A stretch of 64,000 bases of DNA from Sacculina carcini (Eukaryota > Arthropoda > Thecostraca > Sacculinidae), in the NCBI GenBank assembly GCA_916048095.2, contig OU696584.1, positions 5,994,704-6,058,703 of the forward strand, written 5' to 3'. Shown one piece after another: positions 27,604 to 37,691 of the stretch. The notes under the pieces were generated by a model. That model made no database searches and was not told the origin of the DNA. It saw only the letters and a list, made by a program, of their open reading frames with translations. Made by a program: the position numbers and the translations under genes. The first letter of the stretch is position 1, and every line of letters starts with the position of its first letter.

Positions 27604-28703
27604 CAGTTAATGATGCTATAGCATACACCGTTGAGCTTATAACTGCTTCGCTAGACAAAAAGTATAACACCATGGGCATATTTGTCGACTTCAAAAACCT
27701 TCGATACCGCAAACCATGAAATTCTCCTAAGAGAACTTGAAAGGTATGGTATAAGAGGAATAGGACATGATTGGATAAAAAGTTATCTAACAGAAAGGCA
27801 CTAAGTGGTTTCTTACCGAGGAAAGTTATCACATGAGAAAAGTGTTATGTGGAGTACCTCAAGGATCGGTCCTGGGGCCCACACTTCCTGTTATATATAA
27901 ACGATATATTCCATATATCTAAAGACAGCCAGAAAATCCTTTTCGCTGATGACACCAATCTATTTTTGTCATCTCCGAATTTGAAATCAATAAAAAAGAG
28001 CGTGGACTCTGAGATAGAATCGTTGAAATGTTGGCTAGATGCGAACAAACGGGTACTGAATATAAACAAAACCCACTACATGATATTCAACAATCAAACA
28101 GAAAAACCAGGGTGAAATGTGCATCAAGATTGGCGGTTCATTCATTCTAAAAGCCGAAACGATCAAATTCTTGGGGGTGACTATTGATCAAATCCTATCT
28201 TGGATACATCATATCATCATATAAGCACTGAAACAAAAAAACTTTCCAAAATATCGTACGCAATGTTTAGAGTCAGACCTTTCATAGGTGAAAATGCGTG
28301 TCTCATTTTGTATAACAGCCTAGTCAAGCCACACTTGAGTTTTTGCAATGAAATTTGGAGGTCGACGTATAAAACCGGACTGACAAAACTAATTACAACT
28401 CAGAAACACTATATAAGAATCATCGTCAGTATAAACATTCGACAATCCACGAAGTCTTACTTCGAATTATATAACATTCTTAACTTTGATAATATGGTTA
28501 AACTAAACACGGCAGTGTTCATGTACCGGGTGCATACAAAACTATTGCCTACTAACCTACAACTAACATTCAGCAGAAATAAAAGACATCCGGAAAATTT
28601 GATCAAACTTTTCCGAGAACCAGAAGCAGGCAGTGTGGCGGGACTAAAATTTATTAATAATATTCCAAAGGACATAAAAACCTGCATGACTATTAAGTTT
28701 TAA

Positions 28704-29615
28704 GAATAAAATTACTGCAGCTCTCCGGATTTAAAAATTATATATAATTATAATATATACCGAGAAGCGATCAAATGTTCAATAATTTCAACTTCGTATG
28801 TGTGATATTTCATGTGTTGTGTAGCTTGTTCTATTTTGTTATTTGTTTTTTTGCTTAGTTTAAGGGGCTCACTGAAAATAAGTACAGCGCTGAATGAGTC
28901 CCTGTCATACTTATATATATGACTTAATTTGCAGTGATTTTACTGATATTGATGACTGTTCGGTGTTCATGTTGAAATTGAATTTGGCAAAATACACACA
29001 CAGAAAAATCAATACATTCATAGCAAAGCCAATCCCGGTGATGGGATAGAAACTGACTCAAAGACAAGCCAAGACACAAAATAAATATCAAGCAACTATA
29101 GGTTAGCCACAAAATAAAAATAAATAGTACCTGCCAGTCAGCAACAAAAACTCATGAAATCGCAGAACTCAAATTTGCACAAAAATAATTTACACCAAAA
29201 CTTTGCTTCCGCCGAATCTGCCAGGAGAAGCTCACAAATGTAGACTCAATTGCCAAATCTCGGAAAAGAGCTGCCAGGTACTGCATACATACATATATAT
29301 TTAATTCTTAAGAGCACATTTAATTCTTACATTTAATTCCCAGATAAACAGTTTATTAACGTGTTTAGTTTAACATATGTTTTTTCATTTTCTTCTTTTA
29401 TTTTATTTGAGGGATATAAGCCTTTATGGCTTCCCCCGACACATGAAAATATGTTGTTTGGTGATATTATATGTCTACTGTGTCGTTTCGAAATACAAAT
29501 ACAAAAATACAAATTATTAAGAACCCATTTAATTCTTACAATTAATTCTTAGGTATATATTTAATTCTTAAGAGCTAATTTTCAAATATATAATGGCATG
29601 CTGATGTGCAAAAAT
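28704..29615. other. AT-rich region, LINE 3' flank and short motif repeats
   Basis: The LINE 3' UTR probably runs into this region. Between about 29300 and 29575 the motif TTTAATTCTTA recurs five or more times at irregular spacing. No gene found. Confidence 0.45.
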
Positions 29616-30911
29616 TAGAGTTGGGAATTTTATGTGATCATTTTTGGCGTTTTGTTTTCATTATGCGACGAAAAATGAAAAATATGCTGTCGAAATCACA
29701 AAAATATGTTATTGAATTTTAATGTAATATGTGAATTTTAGCCTCTTTCGTAAATTATTTGCATTTTAAGCATGTATCTAGCGACATTACATTGGGGAAC
29801 CAGTGTTAGAGGCAAATTTGTTGTAATACATGGTGAAATTTTTACCTTGATTGAGCCTCCCGATAAGGTTGTGGCGCAGTAGGGGCGCCAAGATTTTCCG
29901 GGAGGGGGCCAAGGAAAAAGATGAGGGATTTGGCGAAACACCAGGAATTACAATCTAAATATTAGCGGTCAGGAATTATTTAGGTAGGCTCAGAAGGGCT
30001 TGACACATTTCGGGGGAGAAGAGTACCCCTCCAAACCCCCATTGGTGTCGCCACTGTAGTGGTGTGACTTTGAAATTTTGTTTCGAGGCGCAATGATCCT
30101 ATGATTCGATTCTGCGTATACATTTGATATTTTTCGAGTGAACAGCCGATTTGTTGTGTTGCTCGAGCTGCGACTTGTGACCAGCGGACACGTTTTTCTC
30201 ACACGCAACGTTCTTCTTGTAAGACACGTTTTTCTGAGAAAATTTTACTTCATTTTGAATTCCTTCAATCCCTTTGAGCGTGACGATACAGACGCCATTT
30301 GTGTTGAATAATTTCCGAACATGTAGGTCCGAAGTACATGTATGTATGATCCTACCTTCCCAAAAAGCAATGACACATGCACCTAGCTTGGAGTGATTTA
30401 GTCTGCATAGCGAGTTATTGCAGACACTGAATCTCGTTGCCACGCTGTCACACCACGCAAGCCACGCCCACAATCCATATGGTAGGGTCAATGCCACCTA
30501 GACTACGAAACTAGACTACACCTAGACTAAACTAGAACCGATGACGTCATACTTTCGTGAAACGGCCTGTATCTAGGTGGCGTTGGTAGGGTGTACGGGT
30601 ATAAATCGTGCGACGTTTTTGATGTCCGGACTTAAGAAGCTATCAGGAACGTTGCTATGTTTCCATTGTTAACATTACTGGTGTTGATATTGTACCTTCA
30701 TGCAGTGTTTAAGTGTATCATAACACGTTGAATCCGTGATCTGTGTAATTACAATTATCAACAAGATGGATTAATTCCAGGCGCAACCTATACAATTATA
30801 TATTTGGACAATATTTCTCAGTGAAAATGGCATTTTATGTGTTTTCCTCTTTAAAATGGCATTTTATGTGACAAAATATTTTTGTGTGATCACATAGAAT
30901 CCCCTACTCCA
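29616..30911. mobile_element. hAT-like element, copy 1
   Basis: About 1.3 kb between imperfect inverted ends (left TAGAGTTGGGAATTTTATGT, right tip reverse complement TGGAGTAGGGGATTCTATGT). Relatives occur at 42673 (inverted) and 43876. A minus-strand open stretch (30497-30099) has a Cys/His pattern (GHKSQLEQHNKSAVH), possibly a zinc-finger remnant, but no recognisable transposase core. The 8-bp flanks (GCAAAAAT, GAAAAATA) match only loosely. Confidence 0.65.
30489..30585. mobile_element. short MITE with GCCACCTAGA inverted ends
   Basis: 97 bp, ends CAATGCCACCTAGAC and GTATCTAGGTGGCGTTG (inverted), flanked by perfect GTAGGGT duplications (30482-30488, 30586-30592). It is nested in hAT copy 1; copy 2 near 42965 lacks it and keeps one GGTAGGGT, i.e. 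an empty site. Confidence 0.82.
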
Positions 30912-31159
30912 GAAAAATAATTGCACAGCATCGTTATGTGTTTTCAATCTCTTCAATTAGACTTCAAATAAGCTTTTCATCCAACAAATTGACTAAAAAA
31001 AATATTCCTGAAAAATACTTTTAACTTAAAAATTAGCAGCGCATAATACGGTGAATACGATGCAACATCATTGCTTTCTTCATTGCTACGCAACTCCGTG
31101 ACAACTTATTAATCCCATAAGTAATTTCAACAACTTGTTTGCTAGTGAAAGCTTGGCAA

Positions 31160-31500
31160 ACGCGTATATTTGTGTCGAGGCTCGGGGGGATGACAGCCAT
31201 CATGCATCAGTGTTCAAGAATGACTGGACAATTACATGAGACCTTCAACCATTTTATGTCTATTCAATTACAACACAAATACTTCAGTGAAAGTATATTG
31301 AATAATAATTGCATACACACATTTTTGTTGTGTAGTGCTACTCTTTTGCTATGCGGATTTTGATGACAATATTCGCAATGAACTAAACTGAACTCAGCAG
31401 ATCTATCGGAGGGTATAATTGCATACTCATGACCCCGGTTAATTTGTCCGGGGCTATATATACCCCCTACCCCCAGGATATATGCCCATCAAGTTTACTC
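31160..31500 (-). repeat. dispersed element family, copy i (inverted)
   Basis: Contains GTGTCGAGGCTCGGGGGGAT at one end and a segment TATATATACCCCC(C)TACCCCC at the other. It is homologous in reverse to 31722-32058 and 46087-46440. Likely a hAT-type MITE; ends and duplication not settled. Confidence 0.6.
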
Positions 31501-31721
31501 TTCTCAAAACTGGTCGTTTTTTTGTTCCACTGTACAGATTGGCGCCCGTGCAATTTTGCGTATCAGCACAACGTACGCGGAATTGGGCAATCAATGGTGG
31601 GAGCCATGAAGGCCGCCTCAATGACACACGGTCGCTGTCGCATTACGGCCGCCATATATTGGCGTTTCGGCGAAGTGCTAGTGCGTCTCATCAGCCAAAC
31701 ACTGATGAGAACGATGGGCGT

Positions 31722-32058
31722 AGATCCTGGAAGGTATGGGGTATATATACCCACCGACAAATTGAATGAGGGTATGCATATGCAATTATACCCCCCGAGA
31801 ATTCTGCTGAGAACAGTTGATTGGCTATATTGACATCAACATCAGCATAGCAAAAAGTAGCAAAACACGACAAATGTGTCTGTATACAATTATATGCAGT
31901 ATATTTTTCATTGGGATGTGTGATATTATGTATAAATCAATAGAAACAAAATGGTTGAGGGTCGCATACAATTGGCCAACCGAGTCAACTTTGAACACTA
32001 ATGCATGATGGCTGTCATCCCCCACCGCGAGCTTCAACACAAATCCACGCCGATGGCA
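31722..32058 (+). repeat. dispersed element family, copy ii
   Basis: Starts GGGCGTAGATCCTGG with GGGGTATATATACCC, ends near TCAACACAAATCCACGCC. With copy i it forms a head-to-head pair about 220 bp apart. No coding sequence. Confidence 0.6.
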
Positions 32059-32438
32059 TGAAATCAATCCAGTCTCTAACGCCAGCCTCTCCCTCGAACG
32101 ATACGAACAAGCGCATCAGACAAAGTCATTATAAGCATTACGAGTACTATTTTTAGTGGTCATAGTTATTAAGTTATCAACCAACACTGTCCTGTTGACG
32201 TCAAACGCACACACGGTGGGCGGATAGGCGCCGAGACACACACACACACACGCACACACACACATATATATACACATACACACACGTACACATACACACA
32301 CACATCATGGACGAATTTCTGGGAACCGCACCTCGTGTTGAATACCCAGAAATATTGATTGTGTCCATGTACACTCAAACTGCACACTACACAACGCCAC
32401 ACTCACTCACACGCGCACACACTAGTGCTCTGAACATA

Positions 32439-32751
32439 TACACAGGCTACAGAAAATATTGAATTTTTGTGCTCGAATTTTAACGAATAGAAGAAAGTTC
32501 GACCATATATCAGACGTGTACAGCAAATTGGGACTACCGACAATCACCGAACTTGTTTCAAGCAATAGAAAAATACTGATCGACAGAATCATGAGAACGG
32601 AAATGCTTGCTCATTTGTACGACACCATGAACATACGCGACAATTACGATACGACACGACGTGGTAGACTGATATATCCAGCGATAAAAACCGATGCCGG
32701 CAGGAGAATATTAAACTACGACGCTGCTCGATTTCTGTACGAAACATTTTA
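32439..32751 (+). mobile_element. LINE C-terminal fragment
   Basis: About 100 codons without interruption, matching the extreme C-terminus of non-LTR ORF2 proteins: LQKILNFCARILTNRRKFDH, SDVYSKLGLPTITELV, KTDAGRRILNYDA, then stop. 5'-truncated. Confidence 0.72.
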
Positions 32752-32879
32752 GCAAATTATGAAGTGAATGTGGACGCGGCTTATATAATGTCATGAACTA
32801 AATTGCGCATTATACCTCTTATGAAGATTGTTGTTCTGTTGTCTCGCGTGTCAATTGATTGTTTAGGAACCTGTTGTTT

Positions 32880-33194
32880 GCTGTGTGTGTATGTGTGTGA
32901 TGTGTGTGTGTGTGTGTGTGTGAATATTGTACTGAAAAGCCATTTGTGGAATGCAATAAACGTTATTACATTACAATTACGATTACACTCACACACATAC
33001 AACCACCCACCCACCCACACACAATCACACACATACATACACACATGACTCACACACACATGCACACACACATGACACTTTCATACACTCACAAATATAT
33101 GTACATACATACATACATACACACAGACATACACATGAAACACACACACAAACACACATGACTCGCACACAGATAGATAGAAAAATAGATATAT

Positions 33195-33240
<46 letters not shown>
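32880..33240. repeat. TG, CA and (TA)n simple-repeat cluster
   Basis: (TG)n at 32884-32922, CA-rich 32985-33180, (TA)n at about 33190-33238. The TA run directly abuts the Penelope-like repeat, as at 44917-44965. Confidence 0.9.
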
Positions 33241-33242
<2 letters not shown>

Positions 33243-35098
33243 GATTTGTTGAAATCAACAGCAACCTGGGCACTGTTGTGCTGGTACGATAGCTTCTCTA
33301 TGCTGCGCACGATTTTTCTGTGTTCAGGAGACAACACACTCAGTTGTTCACTGAAGTTTATTCCTCGAGGTACCTTTCGGCTATCACTAGCCATCGTCAG
33401 GAGAAGTAGATATAACACAATACAAAACAAAATACACAATACCAAACAGTCCACGATAAACGGTGTTTATATACAAGGTGAGACAATATATCACTCATGT
33501 GCCAATGTGGCACCTACATAATGACACCTATGCGGCAAACGGTCGTTACTAGGGCTGTCAAAAGTTAATAAAGTTACTTTTTCACCTAAAGGTCACTTTT
33601 TCATAAGCTACCTAAAACTACATGAAAAAAGTTGTGTACGATAATTATTAAAAAGTTATTAGGTTACCAAAAGTTACTTTTTCATCGTTAGGTTACTTTT
33701 TTTGCTTTTTAGGTTACTTTTTATCATCAGGTTACTTTTTGATATTTTTCTTGTTATTAGGTAAATTTACCACGAAGTTTGGTGACTTTTTGCAGATAAG
33801 AAGCATAACAACGATATATATGAGGATAAAATAGGAAAAGAGACGGAATATTAGGTCTGAAGATCAAGAAATGTCAAATTTTCTGCTGTTAGGATTTAGC
33901 ATTTGCTATTCACCTTATTATCTGTGCTACTCGATATTTATACGTTTTTGGGTACGCAGGATAGTGTAATTCCATTTTAGGAAATGTCCACGAACCGGAG
34001 GGTGTCGTGAGATGTTTGGAGCGTGGTATAGCACGATGTGTGAGCTCTCTATACCAGATACTGCACTGTAGCGCTTGACAGTACGCATTTACTTGAACAG
34101 AAATTAGCACGTGATTTTCATGGCGTGAGATAGCGCCATTTTTCCACGTTTGACATTTATAAGACTGTGAGCACAGGGTGCTACATATGGGAGGACGGGG
34201 GCATTCACACATGCAGTGTTTACGCTCACACTAATATACAAGCTGTAGAACGTGCTATTTGATAAAAAGTTCCATTGGAACAATATGAAGAACATTATTG
34301 CGACCATTACTAAAAAATATTTACATTTGAAATTATTGTTTTTCGCATTTGTATTAGCTTTCCACTTTTAATTACATTTTGATGGTTATGCTCTTTTTTG
34401 CGAGCTTAGCCTAATCATATCAAGTCACGTTTGGTGGTTTGTTGTAAAAATGGTAGCAGATCGTAGAGAGGGTAGAAAAATAGTACCATCTCGGAAAGAG
34501 AATAGAAAAGAAGGACTGGTGTATTTTCTTCCTTCAGAACTGCAAACGGAATTTGACCTTTTTTGAAGGAGGTTATTTTTAGGTTACTTTATTGGTTATC
34601 AGGTTCATGTTCAAGAACAAACATCAAACAAACCGTGTATTTCATATAGCACAATGATCATCAAAGGCGTGATAAACATGTGATAAAACGATACAAAAGT
34701 GATAATAACTTTAAAACTCAGGTTGTTTTTAGGTTACTTTTTTAGGTTACTTTTTCTCGAAAATGAAGTTACTTTTTTCTGATTTTTAGGTTACTTTTTT
34801 GACAGCCCTAGTCGTTACAAAATTAGCACCTATGTGCCAAGGTCGATTGGTGTCGCATGGATGGGAGGGCGACATCTGGCTGTTGTTGAATGTTAATTTC
34901 ACATCTATTTTTATTAATAAATACAGCTTCAATTATTTTGAGCCTACGGATATCATTTTCTCTGTAAATGATTTCGGTTTTCTCATCCATAGTCTTTCGG
35001 TCCACTTTGATTTGATGCTGCTGGCGGTAGTGCCTGGCAATGGCTCCGTCTTGAAGGTGTGCTGAAATTCGTTTGAACAGCGTTGTTGTTGTGTAGCC
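33241..35098 (-). mobile_element. Penelope-like element 3' part, split by a hAT
   Basis: Minus strand. The right part (35098-34811) encodes a GIY-YIG-type endonuclease end as in Penelope-like elements: GYTTTTLFKRISAHLQDGAI, then after a frameshift KTEIIYRENDIRRLKIIEAV and INKNRCEINIQQQP. The left part (33549-33241) is a terminal repeat with a short frame starting MASDSRKVPRGINFSEQL and ends at a TA microsatellite. Between them sits the hAT 33550-34810. The same terminal repeat, without the hAT, is at 44571-44965. RT domain not present. Confidence 0.72.
33550..34810. mobile_element. hAT-like element with subterminal AGGTTACTTTTT arrays
   Basis: 1261 bp, ends TAGGGCTGTCAAAA and TTTTTGACAGCCCTA, flanked by a perfect 8-bp GTCGTTAC duplication (33542-33549, 34811-34818). 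Both ends carry many copies of AGGTTACTTTTT or close variants within about 250 bp of the tip, a layout like transposase-binding subterminal repeats. No transposase frame. The unoccupied target is present at 44596-44614. Confidence 0.9.
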
Positions 35099-35964
35099 AA
35101 AAATACATCATCATCATCAATATATCATCATATACATCATCAAAAATACTGCAGTCCACAAATAAGTTCAACAAATTAAATATCAACACGTCGATACAGT
35201 GCGTCATATAGCATTTCATTGACAAATTCTTCATACATATAAATTCAAAATATCGTAAATAATTTTGCATGAAACATGATGGGAATATTTCTCGCTAAAT
35301 AACTCTCCCATGTTGTACGATTGTCGTGCAGGCCGTTTGAATGTCGGATGCATGTTGAGACAGGACAGTTTTCCACAACATGTGTTTCCGTTTGAATCAA
35401 TCGGCATACACACAGACGCACATCTCTCGGTAGATGCCCCTTCCTCTTCGATTCCATCTTCCAGTTTCAATACGCAAGCTATGTCCAGACACTCGGAAGC
35501 GAGTTAATGCCATCCTATATCGGTCATTAACTGTGTGTCGATCTTTGTACACACGGTGCACCGAGAAACTGGGATTCATACCTCGATACACAATACGACT
35601 TACTCGTACTTCGTGAACCGCTTGCTATCGTGACACGTTTATGAACAGTGGACATAATATCTTTTTTAGACGGCACTGTGCAATTCACGAACCCGGCAAT
35701 GATTCTACTCATGCCTGTGTTAGTTTTATCAACAATACCCAAACAAAACATTAATGGATCATACGTCATGCCAGATCTATCGGCTACCACTTTTGAATGA
35801 AAAATGTGTTGTTTCATCTTGACTAGTTCAGGTAGTGGCGGACATCCTATCTCTGTGTAACATACATTGTTACATTGTTACATACATTGCAGGGGTTGAT
35901 TTTCTGACGCCCATCAGTTGTTTCAAAGCCCAGTTATATAGTTTTGACACAGGCTACCTCCAGC
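35099..35964 (-). mobile_element. LINE 3' part (C-terminal half of ORF2)
   Basis: Minus strand. Contains LYNWALKQLMGVRKSTP, then DPLMFCLGIVDKTNTGMSRI, YRMALTRFRVSGHSLRIETG and a Cys/His end (REMRLCVCRLIQTETHVVENC). These are typical of the RT C-terminus of RTE/L1-like LINEs, with frameshifts. A (GAT)n-type tail occurs at 35100-35140. It continues the LINE at 42187-42672; the two parts are separated by the hAT/Ty3 nest. Confidence 0.75.
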
Positions 35965-37209
35965 TAGAGATGCGACCTAAAAAAACCGACGGTTTTTTAA
36001 TAAAAAAAAACGTTTTTTTGCCAAAAAAAACCGCGACAAAAAACACGTTCTTTTTGGGGTTTTTTTAGGAGTCATGCAAAGAATTCAAATTATAGAAATG
36101 ATATATTTGGGATGTGAAATGAATTATTTTGTATCAACACATGAGTTATACATGCTATTAGTGACCCTATCAAATTGAATTATCATTAAATATGCACAAT
36201 ATAATTGTTATATTGTGTCTGAAAGCCCTGACATCATTGATTGTACAGTACTGTGCGGCACTTCTATGTACAGTACATTTTTGCATTCAATTATTGAGTT
36301 AATCATTGTGTAAGAAAGCAGGGTTTGAGAACCGTTTTTTATGCTAAAATCCGAAACTGTTTTAAAAACAACAGGTGGCATAATTTATATTTATTTTTAC
36401 ATATTACTTTTTTCCTACCAGAAATGAACTACGTTGATTATAATAAGTTTCATCATTTCATTCAGCAGATCAATTATTCGCAAAAATAAAAGTACAAACA
36501 CTGCAAATATTTACACAAATACTACAAATATACACACAAACTTAGTGTCCCTAATGAGACTACGAATACAAGCAGGTCACATTAATCAGGGTGGCAATCC
36601 TGACCAGAAAAACGAACAATATTTTCGTGTAGGAAAAAAACGACTGAGGAAATATATTTAATGTACAAAAAGGTATTTGAACACAAATTACTACATCAAA
36701 GAAACCATCATCCATAAAACCAGTTCTAAAAACAGGTTACTAATAAAAAACCAATCAATTTGGTTCAGCTTTCCTTGATATGCTGCCAATTTTTTCTAAA
36801 TCTCTACATCTACGAAAAACGTTTTTCAAAAAAAATATTTTGAAAAAAAACATGGTATAAAAAACAGTTTTAATCAAGTGGTTTAACCAGCCGCTAATAC
36901 GTACCAGCAGGCTACTTGCTATACAAAAGGTATTTAAACGTACATCAATCAAATCTATCTTACATAGATACTGTTTTAGAAAACATTGTTTCCTTAAAAA
37001 AACGTTAAATATACGTTTGTCAAAAAAACACTTGAACAACCAATTAACTTGTCTTGTTCTGCTGTCAACATTTTCTGAATCTGTACATTAATAAAACGAA
37101 TTTAAAACCAATTTGAAAAACATCATTGCATTTTTTCATAAAAAACATGATTTATATTTTTTTTAAACACATGATTATTAAATGAATTTGTTTTGTTCTG
37201 CCGACAAGC

Positions 37210-37672
37210 TGTGATGAAATGTATTGTAATGAGAAATAACGAAGACATAAACAACAACAATATGGTTTCACAATACACCTGCACGCCCGTGCAGACAAGT
37301 CACTCAATACTCCCCCGAAAACCACTTCACATTAAACGCAGTAACACCCACACGACACCATCTCATGCACGACACTCCCGATTCATGATCATATCGCTCC
37401 GCAATACGCATACACACAAGCATACATACACATACATATACACACACACTGCACGTGCCACTTCCTTGACCGAACAAGGCAGCTGCAATTCACATATCGG
37501 TGCACCCGTACAACATTGACGCAGGGGGCGCAACTACTTGAAACCGCATCGCCCGCACTGCCTAGTGCACTGCCACGTGCAGGCTCGCTCACAATTTCAA
37601 TACTCGCATATACACAAATAATGTACAACGAAAGATACACAAATGTTTATATATACACACCACAAAACCACA
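37210..37672 (-). repeat. 3' LTR of the Ty3/gypsy element
   Basis: 463 bp, TGTGGTTTTG at the 5' end and CATCACA at the 3' end (minus strand). A purine tract GGAGGGGG immediately precedes it. It is nearly identical to 41374-41868 except for a 30-odd-bp length difference and scattered changes. Confidence 0.92.
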
Positions 37673-37691
37673 CCCCCTCCTGATCTCAAGA

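Larger units (their letters stand above)
25994..28703 (+). mobile_element. jockey-like LINE, 5'-truncated, interrupted
   Basis: ORF2 of a non-LTR retrotransposon on the plus strand. Order: EN-RT linker (KYKEYRNKLASLIRLAKQNYY, 26060-26220); RT fingers (VVPIFKNGDKSLFTNYRPIS) and motif QYGFQSKKSVN just before 26740; an 856-bp insertion (26748-27603); palm motif MGIFVDFK, then FADDTNLFLSS (about 27940), and the C-terminal part with RPFIGENACLILYNSLVKPH and ending at 28703. Besides the insertion it has frameshifts and stops near 27690-27850 and 28110-28200, so it is not functional. Endonuclease domain missing. A possible 3' UTR continues to about 28945. Confidence 0.88.

Noticed and set aside
36000..37150. 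Possible gene in poly-A/T-rich sequence
   Set aside because: Homopolymer-rich interior of the hAT-like element; frames are Lys/Phe runs.
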